DNA of 64,000 nt, taken from Parcubacteria group bacterium M10-OD1-1. Lineage in GTDB: Bacteria > Patescibacteria > Paceibacteria > Moranbacterales > UBA2206. The notes under the pieces are model-generated. The model ran no database searches and was not told the origin of the DNA. It saw only the letters and a program-made list of their open reading frames with translations. Numbering within the stretch: position 1 is the first letter of the stretch; every line of letters begins with the position of its first letter. A program made the position numbers and the translations under genes. Where the stretch lies: assembly GCA_003056145.1 (NCBI GenBank), contig LSNL01000003.1, positions 62,001 through 126,000 on the forward strand, in the 5' to 3' direction. This document shows, piece by piece, positions 9,389 through 18,548 of this stretch.

Positions 9389-10837
9389 ATGCAGATAAAA
9401 ATAAACAATAAAAAATACGAAGTAACAGAAGGGGAAATAATTTTAGATATTCTAAATAAAGAAAATATTAGAATTCCTACTTTATGTTCTTACGGAAAAT
9501 TAAAAAGAGAAGCTGCTTGTCGGTTGTGCCTAGTAGAAGTTAAGGGTAGCAATAGATTAACAACATCTTGTACTCTAGAAGCTCAGGCTGGAATGGAAAT
9601 TATAACTGAGAGTGAAAAAATTAGAAAAGCTCGGTCAATTAATTTAGAGCTTTTATGGTCAGATCATGCAGGAAAATGCTCGCATTGTAAAAAAAATAGA
9701 CAATGTGAATTACAAAATTTAGCAGAAGAGTATAAAATTGAAAATTTTCATTTTATTCCTAGAAAAGGTGAAATAACTAGTCAGGAAGAGCTAGATTTAA
9801 TTAGGGATGACTGGTCAAGAATAGTAGTAGATGATAAAAATCCAGTAATTGCTAGAACGACCGAATTTTGTATTGAATGTCGGAGATGTTTGAATATTTG
9901 TCCAGGAAAAATGGTTGGTTTCAATTATCGGGCTGGTGATGTAGTAATAGGAACTCCTTATGAAAAAACCTTAGATTGTCTTTTTTGTGGAGCTTGCGTT
10001 AAACATTGTCCGACTGGAGCAGCGACAGATAAAAATAATTTAGAGGAGATACAAAAAAAATTAGATGATATAAATATTTTAGCGGTAGCAATTGTAGATC
10101 CAGCTATTTTAAAAAGTATTAATAATGAAGTAGTAGAAATTAAAGAAGAGAAAAAATTAAACGGATTTTTAAAAGAATTGGGTTTTGAAAAAATCTTTAG
10201 TTTGAATTATGGGATGGAGAAATATTTACAGCAAATAACTGAGGAGTTGCAAAATAAGAAAGATAAGTCAATGATAATAAATAGTAGTTGCGTGGCGGTT
10301 AATCGATTAGTTGAAAAGCGTTATCCAGAGTTAAAAAAACAATTAGCGAAAGTAGATATTCCTGATGAAATTATGGCTAAAGTTATTAAAACTGATTATG
10401 CAAAAAAAAATAAAATCAATCCAAAAAATATTTTTATTGTAGCTATTTCTTCTTGTACGGCTAAAAAATCGCAATCTTACAAAAATTTAGATAATATTAT
10501 TACGGTCAGAGAATTAGGGAGAATGGTTAGAGAAAGAAAAATAAAAGGTTCTTCTGTAAAAGAATTAGCTAAAGATGAAATAGAAGAAAAAGATTTTTCT
10601 TCTGCTGAAAAAATAATAAAAACAGGAGAGCTAACTAAATTAGTGCTTAAAAAAATAAAAAATAAAAAATTAAAAACAGTGGTTACTGATAGTGTTCAAA
10701 AAACGAAAGAAATATTAGATGATATCAGGAAGAGAAAAGAAGAATATGATTTTATTGAGGCAATGATTTGTCCAGGCGGTTGCCTTAACGGAGGAGGACA
10801 AGCTAGAAAAATTGAAAAAGTAAAAACCAATAAGTAG
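9389..10837 (+). CDS. [FeFe]-hydrogenase-like large subunit with abbreviated H-cluster domain
   Basis: Residues 1-75 are a plant-type [2Fe-2S] ferredoxin domain (C33, C44, C47, C61). Then comes the His-Cys3 [4Fe-4S] site (H93, C97, C100, C106) and two [4Fe-4S] sites (C161-C171 and C197-C207). Residues 228-475 are the H-cluster domain: the four ligand cysteines C301, C356, C461 and C465 are kept (NSSCVAV, SSCTAKK, CPGGCLNGGGQ). The proton-relay Cys of the usual TSCCP motif is Ser300, the Met-Pro of MPCTAKK is Ser-Ser, and the conserved SGAG...ATGG segment between the second and third motifs is missing. At 482 aa it is short. Whether it makes hydrogen is uncertain. Confidence 0.82.
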   Translation: MQIKINNKKYEVTEGEIILDILNKENIRIPTLCSYGKLKREAACRLCLVEVKGSNRLTTSCTLEAQAGMEIITESEKIRKARSINLELLWSDHAGKCSHCKKNRQCELQNLAEEYKIENFHFIPRKGEITSQEELDLIRDDWSRIVVDDKNPVIARTTEFCIECRRCLNICPGKMVGFNYRAGDVVIGTPYEKTLDCLFCGACVKHCPTGAATDKNNLEEIQKKLDDINILAVAIVDPAILKSINNEVVEIKEEKKLNGFLKELGFEKIFSLNYGMEKYLQQITEELQNKKDKSMIINSSCVAVNRLVEKRYPELKKQLAKVDIPDEIMAKVIKTDYAKKNKINPKNIFIVAISSCTAKKSQSYKNLDNIITVRELGRMVRERKIKGSSVKELAKDEIEEKDFSSAEKIIKTGELTKLVLKKIKNKKLKTVVTDSVQKTKEILDDIRKRKEEYDFIEAMICPGGCLNGGGQARKIEKVKTNK

Positions 10838-10910
10838 AAATTAAAAAGCTAGTTGATTAAACAAGAGCTTAATAAGTTTCTCTTTTAACTAAAAATTTAT
10901 TATTAACTAT

Positions 10911-11111
10911 ATGTGTTTAGCTATTCCAGGAAAAATTTTAAAAATTAAAGGTCAGATTGCTAAAGTTGATTTTAATGGTATTCAAAAAGAAATTAATATT
11001 ACTATGGTAAACGCAAAAATAGGTGATTATATAATGGTTCACGCTGGTTTTGCTATTGAAAAAATGGATTTAGATAGAGTAAAAGATATCCAAAATTATT
11101 TAAATACCTAA
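10911..11111 (+). CDS. hypC: Hydrogenase maturation chaperone HypC
   Basis: Small chaperone of [NiFe]-hydrogenase assembly that works with HypD in building the Fe(CN)2CO group. The product is 66 aa and starts MCLAIPGK, carrying the essential Cys2, with a OB-like beta fold (IMVHAGFAIEKMD). Its stop codon shares one base with the hypD start. No [NiFe] large subunit is in the window. Confidence 0.93.
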   Translation: MCLAIPGKILKIKGQIAKVDFNGIQKEINITMVNAKIGDYIMVHAGFAIEKMDLDRVKDIQNYLNT

Positions 11112-12160
11112 TGAAAACAGAAATAAAAAAACTTTTAAAAAGTATTCAAATAAAAGCTCAAAAAATTGGTCGTCCTTTAAGGCTAATGGAGCTTTGTGGA
11201 ACTCATTCGCAAACTATTGCTCAAAATGGAATTAAAAGTTTAATGCCAGATAATATAAGATTGGTTTCTGGTCCTGGTTGTCCAGTCTGCGTAACGGCGC
11301 AGAAAGATATTGATATTATGGTAGGGCTAGCTTTGGCTGGTATTCCAGTAGCTGTTTATGGAGACGCTGTTCAAGTGCCAGGTAATTTGATGAGTTTGGA
11401 AGAAGCTGGTAGAAAAGGAGCAGAAGTTTATATTGTTTATGATATTACAGAGGCTGTTAAGATAGCTCAAAAAAAACCTCAATTAGTCTTTTTTGGTTTG
11501 GGTTTTGAAACTACAACTGGAATGACTGCTTGGGCAATCAAACAAGGTTTAATGGTTTATTCTGCGCATAAACTTTTTCCTCCAGCGATGAAAGCTCTTC
11601 TAGCCAATAAAAAAATTAAGGTAGATGGTTTTATTGACCCTGGACATGTAAGTGTTATTATTGGAGTAGATGTTTATTGTCAATTTCCAATCCCTCAAGT
11701 AGTTGCTGGGTTTGAAGGGAAAGATGTTTTAATAGCTATTGAAAAATTATTAACTCAAATTTTAAACAAAGAAAGAAAGGTAGAGAATGCTTATCAAAGG
11801 CTCGTTAAAAAAGAAGGTAACCTTAAAGCTCAAAAGTTAATTCAGGAAGTTTTTAAAGTAGCTGATGCTGATTGGAGAGGTTTAGGAAAAATAAAAAAGT
11901 CTGGCTTAAAAATTCGTTCAAAATATCAGCAACAAGATGCAGAAGTGGTTCACAAAAAACTAATTCAGAAAATAAAAAAAGAAATAAAAATAAAACCGAG
12001 TGCTTGCCAATGTGGATTAGTTCTTCAGGGATTAGTAGAGGCTAAGCAATGTCCTCTTTTTGGTCGGAGTTGTACGCCAGATAATCCTCAAGGTGCTTGT
12101 ATGGTTTCAGTGGAGGGTAGCTGTAATGTAGAGTTTCGTTATGTCCAGAATAACAAATAA
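11111..12160 (+). CDS. hypD: Hydrogenase maturation factor HypD
   Basis: Iron-sulfur scaffold for the Fe(CN)2CO moiety of [NiFe] hydrogenases. Conserved cysteines occur in ELCGTHSQ near residue 33 and GPGCPVCVT near 56, with GFETTT near 133 and PGHVSVI near 178. The C-terminal [4Fe-4S] ligands lie in CQCG, CPLFGRSC and GACMVS. Length 349 aa is normal. Start is coupled to the hypC stop by a one-base overlap. Confidence 0.95.
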   Translation: MKTEIKKLLKSIQIKAQKIGRPLRLMELCGTHSQTIAQNGIKSLMPDNIRLVSGPGCPVCVTAQKDIDIMVGLALAGIPVAVYGDAVQVPGNLMSLEEAGRKGAEVYIVYDITEAVKIAQKKPQLVFFGLGFETTTGMTAWAIKQGLMVYSAHKLFPPAMKALLANKKIKVDGFIDPGHVSVIIGVDVYCQFPIPQVVAGFEGKDVLIAIEKLLTQILNKERKVENAYQRLVKKEGNLKAQKLIQEVFKVADADWRGLGKIKKSGLKIRSKYQQQDAEVVHKKLIQKIKKEIKIKPSACQCGLVLQGLVEAKQCPLFGRSCTPDNPQGACMVSVEGSCNVEFRYVQNNK

Positions 12161-12185
12161 GTTAAGAAGTTTATTATTAGAAAAG

Positions 12186-13169
12186 ATGGAAAAAAATAAA
12201 ACAATTGAATTAGAAGCTGGAGCTGGTGGAAAAAAATCTAATGATTTGATTTCTCAAATTAAAAAGAATTTAATGTTTCAATCGCGATGGAAAAATACAG
12301 ATGATGATGGAGCGACTTTTACTATTGGTAAAGAGCATTTAACTTTTACAGCAGATGCTTTTATTGTGGATCCTTTATTTTTCCCAGGTGGTGATATTGG
12401 AAAAATTGCAATTTGTGGTACGATTAACGATTTATCGGTAATGGGAGCTCGTCCAATTGGAATAGCGTTGAGTTTAGTTATTGAAGAAGGTTTTCCAGAA
12501 AAAGATTTGCAAAAAATTATCCAGTCTATTGGTAAAATTTCTAAAGCTACTGGAGTACCAATTGTAACAGGTGATACTAAAGTAACTGAAAAAGGGAAAA
12601 TTGATAAACTAGAAATTACTACTGCTGGAGTAGGGATAGCGAAGAAAATAATTCAAAATAATGGTGCGCGAGTAGGTGATGTTGTTGTTGCTTCAGGTAA
12701 TTTAGGTGAACATGCTGTTGCCTTGTTAGCTAAAAGATTTAATTATCAAAGTAAAATAAAAAGTGATTGTCGGCCACTCATTTTAGAGCTACAAGCAGTA
12801 GGAAAATATTTAACTTCCTGTAAAGATCCTACTAGAGGAGGGTCAGCGGCTGTTTTAAATGAAATAGCGGAGAAGTCTAAAATTAAAATTTTATTAGAAG
12901 AAGAACGATTACCTTTTGCTAAAGAAGTAGTTGCTTTATCAGAACTTTTGGGCATTGATAAATTCTCTTTTCCTTCGGAGGGGCGTTTTGTAGCAACTAC
13001 TCCCCAAAAATATGCTTCTAAAGTTATTAAAATCCTTCAAAAATATAATTCAGAAGCTAAAATAATTGGAACTGTGCAAAAAGGAAAAGGTGTTTATCTC
13101 AAAACATCGTTAGGAGGAACTAAAATAATTGATGTTCCTCAAGGAAAATTAATTCCAAGAATTTGTTAA
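12186..13169 (+). CDS. hypE: Hydrogenase maturation factor HypE
   Basis: PurM-like ATPase that dehydrates a C-terminal thiocarbamate to thiocyanate, the source of the CN ligands. The protein keeps the essential last-residue cysteine (ending PRIC), so it should accept a carbamoyl group. N-terminal GAGGKK and the DPTRGG motif are typical. I chose the ATG at 12186 because it puts the conserved start where the family has it; an upstream ATG at 12141 would overlap hypD by 20 bp. Confidence 0.93.
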   Translation: MEKNKTIELEAGAGGKKSNDLISQIKKNLMFQSRWKNTDDDGATFTIGKEHLTFTADAFIVDPLFFPGGDIGKIAICGTINDLSVMGARPIGIALSLVIEEGFPEKDLQKIIQSIGKISKATGVPIVTGDTKVTEKGKIDKLEITTAGVGIAKKIIQNNGARVGDVVVASGNLGEHAVALLAKRFNYQSKIKSDCRPLILELQAVGKYLTSCKDPTRGGSAAVLNEIAEKSKIKILLEEERLPFAKEVVALSELLGIDKFSFPSEGRFVATTPQKYASKVIKILQKYNSEAKIIGTVQKGKGVYLKTSLGGTKIIDVPQGKLIPRIC

Positions 13170-13173
13170 TTTT

Positions 13174-14355
13174 TTAATTATTAAGTAGCCAAAAAATAAT
13201 TTGTCCTAAGCTAATCCCAGCATCTCCGCGGGGTATTATTGAATCCAATGCTTCGGCGGTTGAATCGTTGGATTTTTTTTTGTTAAAATAGTTAGAGATT
13301 ATTTTGTTATTGCTAATTCCACCTGAAAGAATAAGCTGTTGCTTATTTTTTGAATTTTTCTTTTGATGAACAGTTTTTAATGCATAATTCTTAACAATTT
13401 CTTCCAGTCCTTGTATAATATAAATTTGTGCAGTGGCAGCTAGGCGTTTAGGATCACGGGGAATGTTTCCATTTACATTTCCAGGTATATACTTAAGTAT
13501 ATACTTAAGTATATACGTAGTATCTAAAATAAGCTTGGTTTTACTTTTCTTTATAATTTTTGGATGAAAGTCTTTATAGGGAATAGTGGAATTTTTTTCT
13601 AGTAAATGTGTTGCTTCGTGCTTATAGGTTCTTTGGTTTTTTGCAAAGCCTAAGAGTACGGAAATAGCATCTAAGATTCTACCCGTGCTGGAAGTTTCAA
13701 TGCAATTAAAATTCTGCTCAAGCTGATTAAATAAAAGTTCAAATTGATTTTTAGTATAATATTTTTTTACATAACTATAGATACTTTCTTTTTTTTGAAA
13801 ATTACTGAGAATGCTGATAAGAATTCTGGCAGGTTCTTTAATTGCTAGTTCACCGCCAATCATTATTTGGTTTTCCAAATGTCCTATTCTCGTTGTTTGC
13901 ATTTTTAAGCTTGAAATTTTAAAAACCTCTCCACCCCAAATTTTTCCATCTGTTCCATATCCAGTGCCATCAAGAGCAAGTCCATAAATAGTGTTGGGTG
14001 TCTGGATTTTATTATTTTGTATGAAATTATTTCCAATTTGGGAAAAAATATGAGCAAGGTGATGCTGAATCTGGAGATAGTCAGCTTTAAATTTTTTAGC
14101 CAAATTTTTCCCCAAAATTGTGGTTATATAATTTGGATGAAGGTCAGTCAGTACTATGTTTGGGCGTAACTGGTTTTTTCTTAGAAAAATTTCTAAAGTA
14201 GCTTTGTATTTTTTAAAATTTTTATCATCCAAAAGATCGCCGAAATCTTCGGATAAATAGATTGCCTTATTAGAATAGACGGAAAAATTACCAGCAGATT
14301 CGGCGCCTAAGGCCAAAATAATTTTATTTTTTTGAAGGGGGATATTTAAGATCAT
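13174..14355 (-). CDS. hypF: HypF-like carbamoyltransferase, C-terminal Kae1-like domain only
   Basis: Corresponds to the C-terminal half of HypF, which carbamoylates HypE. Visible: LALGAE at the start, LTDLHPNY, the HHLAH metal motif, LALDGTGYGTDGKIWGGE, and LSGGIS near the end. Full HypF is about 750 aa; here 393 aa, with no acylphosphatase, zinc-finger or YrdC domain. The reading frame begins cleanly at an ATG 6 bp after a promoter -10, so this looks like a real short gene and not a fragment. It converges on hypE, 4 bp apart. A 12-bp tandem repeat lies inside. Confidence 0.85.
   Translation of the reverse strand: MILNIPLQKNKIILALGAESAGNFSVYSNKAIYLSEDFGDLLDDKNFKKYKATLEIFLRKNQLRPNIVLTDLHPNYITTILGKNLAKKFKADYLQIQHHLAHIFSQIGNNFIQNNKIQTPNTIYGLALDGTGYGTDGKIWGGEVFKISSLKMQTTRIGHLENQIMIGGELAIKEPARILISILSNFQKKESIYSYVKKYYTKNQFELLFNQLEQNFNCIETSSTGRILDAISVLLGFAKNQRTYKHEATHLLEKNSTIPYKDFHPKIIKKSKTKLILDTTYILKYILKYIPGNVNGNIPRDPKRLAATAQIYIIQGLEEIVKNYALKTVHQKKNSKNKQQLILSGGISNNKIISNYFNKKKSNDSTAEALDSIIPRGDAGISLGQIIFWLLNN
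13485..13516. repeat. 12-bp tandem repeat inside hypF
   Basis: The unit gtatatacttaa is present twice and followed by a third partial copy (gtatatac). In hypF it encodes an in-frame repeated Ile-Leu-Lys-Tyr. Each pair of units is also a perfect palindrome. Confidence 0.8.
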
Positions 14356-14361
14356 ATCTCT

Positions 14362-14389
14362 AGTATAATTAAAATTAGAAGATAATCAA
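14362..14389 (-). promoter_or_regulatory. Promoter of hypF, leaderless geometry
   Basis: On the minus strand TTGATT (14384-14389) and TATACT (14362-14367) are 16 bp apart, and the hypF ATG begins 6 bp after the -10. Transcription should start at or next to the ATG. Confidence 0.6.
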
Positions 14390-14527
14390 AATATTAAAAC
14401 AGTTTAAAATTTATTAAAAAGCAAAATACTTATTATTTACTTTCCATAATTTAGTAAGAAATTACTCAAAGAGTGTAAGTATAATTTCAATTTTCTTGGC
14501 TCTATTCTCTTGATTAACTAAATGATA

Positions 14528-14533
14528 TAGAAT
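14528..14533 (+). promoter_or_regulatory. Probable -10 element of recO
   Basis: TAGAAT at 14528-14533 is 6 bp before the recO ATG, the same spacing seen at hypF, vanW and recG. The -35 region (TTCTCT at 14505-14510) is weak. Confidence 0.4.
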
Positions 14534-14539
14534 TAAAAT

Positions 14540-15262
14540 ATGGAATATAAATATCAAGGTGTTATCTTTAGTAAAATAGATGTTGGTGAAGTAGATAGAA
14601 TTTATAGTATCTACACTTTAGAAGCTGGTATAATTAGAGTTTTAGCTAAGGGAGTCAGAAAACCTAATGCTAAATTAGCTGGGAATTTAGAGCCGATTAC
14701 CTATTTGGAAATATTTGTAGTAAAGAATAAAGGAATGGGGAAAATTATTGGAGCAATTCCACTTAATAATTTTTCACAAATCAAAGAAAATATTGTTTCG
14801 CTAGAAAATATTTTTTATGTTTTTAATATATTTAATCAACTAATTACTCAAGAAGAGCAAGATGCTCAAGTGTTTAATTTTTTAATCGTATTTTTAATTT
14901 CTTTGGATGAATTAACTTTGTCAGGGAAAAATGAAATTAAAATAACTATCTTTACTGTTGGGTTTTTATTTAAATTGTTAAGCGCGTTGGGTTATGAGTT
15001 GCAAATGCAAGAATGTGTAAATTGTTTGCAAAAAATCACACCGCGAGAAAATTATTTTAATTCTGCCAAAGGAGGAATTATCTGCCCTAAATGTTCAGCT
15101 AGAGAAATAAGAAAAATTAAAATTAATGATGAAACAATAAAGTTGATTAGAATATTTTTAAATAATAAAATTGAAAATTTTGGTAAATTAAAAGTAGAGC
15201 CAAATATTTTGAATAATTTAAAAATTATTTTAAATGATTATTTGCATTGGATAAATAATTAG
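14540..15262 (+). CDS. recO: DNA repair protein RecO
   Basis: RecFOR-pathway protein that loads RecA onto SSB-coated DNA. An N-terminal OB-fold (GVIFSKIDVGEVDRIYSI, then VLAKGVRKPNAKL) is followed by a helical domain and a four-Cys zinc site: CVNC near residue 160 and CPKC near 182. Length 240 aa is normal. It is divergent from hypF. Confidence 0.9.
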   Translation: MEYKYQGVIFSKIDVGEVDRIYSIYTLEAGIIRVLAKGVRKPNAKLAGNLEPITYLEIFVVKNKGMGKIIGAIPLNNFSQIKENIVSLENIFYVFNIFNQLITQEEQDAQVFNFLIVFLISLDELTLSGKNEIKITIFTVGFLFKLLSALGYELQMQECVNCLQKITPRENYFNSAKGGIICPKCSAREIRKIKINDETIKLIRIFLNNKIENFGKLKVEPNILNNLKIILNDYLHWINN

Positions 15263-15309
15263 TTGTTAAAAAAGCTAAAATTTAGTAAAATTAAAGTAAA
15301 TGAAAGATC

Positions 15310-15339
15310 TTGACAACTATATTTTAATAAGAATAAAAT
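15310..15339 (+). promoter_or_regulatory. Promoter ahead of the surface repeat protein
   Basis: TTGACA at 15310-15315 and TAAAAT at 15334-15339 are 18 bp apart; the ATG at 15363 follows by 23 bp. Confidence 0.55.
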
Positions 15340-15362
15340 TAATCAATTATTAATCATTGACG

Positions 15363-17267
15363 ATGTCACTTTTTGATATTAAAGACAAATTATATAAAAG
15401 AAAAGTTTCTAAGGATATATCTCAGCATCAAGTTAGTCAGTATAATCCTAAAACTGAAAAACTCAATGAGGAACCTTCAAAATTTCAAAAGGAAGATTTG
15501 TGGTTGAAAAAAAAACAAGGATTAGGAGCTACTGAAAAAAAAGTTATTAAAAAAGGGATATTAGCTTTAGGAATAATTATTGCTATCATTTTAATTAGCG
15601 CTATAACTTATGAAGTGCGTCGAGTAGTGTTTACTAAAAGTGGTGTTTTTATGTCTATTGATGGTTCAACTCAAGCACGAAGTGGAAAACTTTTAACCTA
15701 CACTATTAAATATAAAAATAATAATTGGGTAGATATAAAAAATACTACTTTAGAAATTTCTTATCCAGAAGCTTTTAAGCCAACTAATAATACTAATTTT
15801 CAAAAAGAAAGTCCAACTTCAGGAATTATAAAACTAGGAACCATCAAGAGACATAGTCAGGGTAAGGTTGTTTTTAACGGAAAAGCTTACAGCCCTAAAG
15901 GAGCTCTTATCTATTTACGAGCTAATCTAAAATATCAACCGTCTAGTTTTAGCGGACAATTTCAAACTAAATCTCAAATCGGGGTTAATATTACATCTGC
16001 TCCTATCAGTGTAGAAATTGAAGCTCCCCAAAACATTTCTAGTGGTAATCAAATAAATTATCTTATTACTTATCGTAATAATGGATCAGAAGCTTTTGAA
16101 AATTTAAAAATAAAAATTGATTATCCGGATCAGTTTACTTTTTCTCACTCTAATCCTCGTTCGTTAGAAGGAAATAATATTTGGTATTTAGGTAATTTAT
16201 CTCCTGGACAATCAGGGAAAATTATTATTACTGGAAAATTAGAAGGAGAACGAAATAAAATTAAAACTGCTAGAGTTTATATCGGGACAACTGAGCAAGA
16301 TGGTTTTATGAGCTATAGCGAAGAAAGCATCGCGACAAAAATTGTGGCTTCTCCTCTGTCTATTACACAGACTGTTAATGGAGTTCAACATCTGAATGTC
16401 AACGCTGGCGAAATTCTTAATTTTAAAATAATGTTTAAGAATGATGGAAATATTGGCTTGCGAGATGTTATCGTGAAAGAAAAATTAGCTAGTTCAGTTT
16501 TAGATTATTCAACTCTCGATATGCAAGGAGGAAGCTATAACGCTGATGATAAAATTATTACTTGGAAAGCTTCTGATATTCCAAACTTCAAAAGTTTAGA
16601 TCCTGGACAAGGAGGAACGATAATTTTTAGTATTCAGATTAAAAATGTTATTCAAGTCAAAAATAAAAATGATAAAAACTTTGTGATTTCTAGTGTGGCA
16701 ACTATTGATAGTCCAGATATTCCTACGCCAATCACTATGAATAAAATAATTGCAGGGAACATTATGGATATGAAATTAAATTCAAAATTAATTTTAGCTA
16801 CTAAAGGATATTATGATGATCAAAAAATTTCTAATTCTGGACCTATTCCTCCAAAGGTTGGACAAGCTACGACATATACTATCCATTGGTTAATTACTAA
16901 CATCTCTAATGATTTATCAAAAGCGAAAGTGGAAGCTTTCTTGCCGACTAATGCTTTAATGACTGGAAAAACTTTTCCAACGGGAGCTAATTTAGATTAT
17001 AATCAAAGAACTAATTCTATTGTTTGGAATGTAGGTAATGTGAAATCAGGAGTAGGAATCTTAACTTCACCCAAGGAAGTGGCTTTTCAAGTTCAGATAA
17101 AACCTTCTCCAGATCAAATTGGCAAAGAAGTAAAACTTCTTGGTCAGTCTATTTTAACCGCAAAGGATGATTTTACTGAAGCTAACTTAAAACAAGTTAG
17201 TAATCAGAAAACAACTAATCTTTCAGAAGACAGTTCTTTGATATCAAAAAGTCGAGTAACGAACTAA
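15363..17267 (+). CDS. Membrane-anchored surface protein with DUF11/CARDB-like beta repeats
   Basis: About 60 Lys/Gln-rich cytoplasmic residues come first, then one membrane segment near residues 65-88 (ILALGIIIAIILISAI) and a long extracellular part. That part holds at least four immunoglobulin-like modules with the pattern Y-x-I-x-Y-x-N-x-G, G-N-L or LGTI, and G-x-I-x-F/I, as in DUF11 and CARDB domains. No enzyme motif is seen. An upstream in-frame TTG at 15357 was passed over for the ATG. Likely a cell-surface adhesive or structural protein; function unknown. Confidence 0.72.
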   Translation: MSLFDIKDKLYKRKVSKDISQHQVSQYNPKTEKLNEEPSKFQKEDLWLKKKQGLGATEKKVIKKGILALGIIIAIILISAITYEVRRVVFTKSGVFMSIDGSTQARSGKLLTYTIKYKNNNWVDIKNTTLEISYPEAFKPTNNTNFQKESPTSGIIKLGTIKRHSQGKVVFNGKAYSPKGALIYLRANLKYQPSSFSGQFQTKSQIGVNITSAPISVEIEAPQNISSGNQINYLITYRNNGSEAFENLKIKIDYPDQFTFSHSNPRSLEGNNIWYLGNLSPGQSGKIIITGKLEGERNKIKTARVYIGTTEQDGFMSYSEESIATKIVASPLSITQTVNGVQHLNVNAGEILNFKIMFKNDGNIGLRDVIVKEKLASSVLDYSTLDMQGGSYNADDKIITWKASDIPNFKSLDPGQGGTIIFSIQIKNVIQVKNKNDKNFVISSVATIDSPDIPTPITMNKIIAGNIMDMKLNSKLILATKGYYDDQKISNSGPIPPKVGQATTYTIHWLITNISNDLSKAKVEAFLPTNALMTGKTFPTGANLDYNQRTNSIVWNVGNVKSGVGILTSPKEVAFQVQIKPSPDQIGKEVKLLGQSILTAKDDFTEANLKQVSNQKTTNLSEDSSLISKSRVTN

Positions 17268-17295
17268 AAAGTAAAACTAAAATTTTAGCAACTAA

Positions 17296-18453
17296 ATGAT
17301 TGAACAAATATTTAAAATACAAGCGAAAAAAAATCAAAGTCGGAAAGGAATTTTAAAAACTAAAAGAGGAGCCATTCAAACTCCTTTTTTTATGCCTGAT
17401 GCAACTAGGGGATTTGTACGATCTTTAAATAATAATGATTTGATAGATTTAGAAATGGGTCCAATGGTGGTTAATACTTTCCATCTTTATCTAAAACCAG
17501 GAATGGAATTAATAAAAAAAGTGGGTGGAATTAACAATTTTATGGACTGGAACAATCCATTACTTTCGGATTCAGGTGGTTATCAAATTTTTTCTTTAAT
17601 TCATAAAAATCCGAAAATGGGAAAAATCACTGATTATGGTGTTGAATTTCGTTCTCCAATTGATGGCTCGCTTCATTATTTAACTCCTGAAAAAGCTATT
17701 GAAATTCAATTTGATTTAGGCGTGGATATGATGGTAGTTTTTGATGATCCGCCGCCTAATGGTTATACCAAAGAGAAAATTTCTCAAGCCGTGAAAAGAA
17801 CTATCAGTTGGGCAAAAAGATGTAAAATTGAATATAAAAAACAAATAAAAAAAAGGAAATTATCAGAAATAGAAAAGCCACTTATTTTTGGTGTTATTCA
17901 AGGTGGTAAATATTTAGATTTAAGGGAACATTGCGCTCAAGAGCTAGTGAAAATTGGTTTTGATGGCTATGGATTTGGGGCTAGACATATTGATGAGAAA
18001 GGTAATCTAATGGAAGAAGTGGTAAAAACTACAGCTGAATTTATTCCTCCTGAATCTTTGCGGTTTGCTTTGGGAGTGGGAACTCCCCAAGATATTGTAA
18101 AAATGCATTCTTTAGGTTGGGATATGTTTGATTGTGTTATTCCAACTAGAGAAGGACGGCACGGAAAAATTTTTCTTTGGACAGCAGAAGCTAGAAAAAT
18201 AATTCAAGCTAAAGATGAACTCGTTAAGTTACCAAAAGAATTTTATCAAATTATCAATATCAACAATGAAAAGTTCAAGGAAGATTTTACTGCAGTTGAT
18301 TCTGAGTGCGATTGTGAGCTTTGTAAAAATCACACTAAGGCATATCTTCGGCATTTATTTTCTTCTAAGGAGCCATCGGGTGGACGATTAGTTTCATTAC
18401 ATAATTTAAAATTTTATGCTGAGTTAATGAAAAAATTAAGAGAAGAAAAATAA
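17296..18453 (+). CDS. tgt: tRNA-guanine transglycosylase
   Basis: Exchanges guanine-34 for a queuine precursor in GU(N) anticodons. DSGGYQIFSL near residue 95 holds a catalytic Asp, FGVIQGG near 200 the substrate loop, and DCVIPTREGRHG near 278 the nucleophile region. The zinc site is CDCELC plus the His of LRHLF near the C-terminus. Length 385 aa is normal. The next gene is of the U32 type, some members of which also modify tRNA. Confidence 0.95.
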   Translation: MIEQIFKIQAKKNQSRKGILKTKRGAIQTPFFMPDATRGFVRSLNNNDLIDLEMGPMVVNTFHLYLKPGMELIKKVGGINNFMDWNNPLLSDSGGYQIFSLIHKNPKMGKITDYGVEFRSPIDGSLHYLTPEKAIEIQFDLGVDMMVVFDDPPPNGYTKEKISQAVKRTISWAKRCKIEYKKQIKKRKLSEIEKPLIFGVIQGGKYLDLREHCAQELVKIGFDGYGFGARHIDEKGNLMEEVVKTTAEFIPPESLRFALGVGTPQDIVKMHSLGWDMFDCVIPTREGRHGKIFLWTAEARKIIQAKDELVKLPKEFYQIININNEKFKEDFTAVDSECDCELCKNHTKAYLRHLFSSKEPSGGRLVSLHNLKFYAELMKKLREEK

Positions 18454-18473
18454 ATTTTTTTAAGTTTTTGAAG

Positions 18474-18536
18474 ATGAAAAATAATTTAGAACTTTTAGCT
18501 CCAGCGGGGAGTTTGGAAAAAATGAAATATGCCATT
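18474..18536 (+). repeat. 63-bp direct repeat, copy 1 (decapitated 5' end of the U32 gene)
   Basis: Identical to 19258-19320, from the ATG through codon 21 of the U32 gene. Here the frame continues only five codons further and ends at TAG (18552-18554), so this copy is a truncated gene start. It keeps the position expected for the original gene, 20 bp after tgt. Confidence 0.95.
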
Positions 18537-18548
18537 CTACAAAAAATG

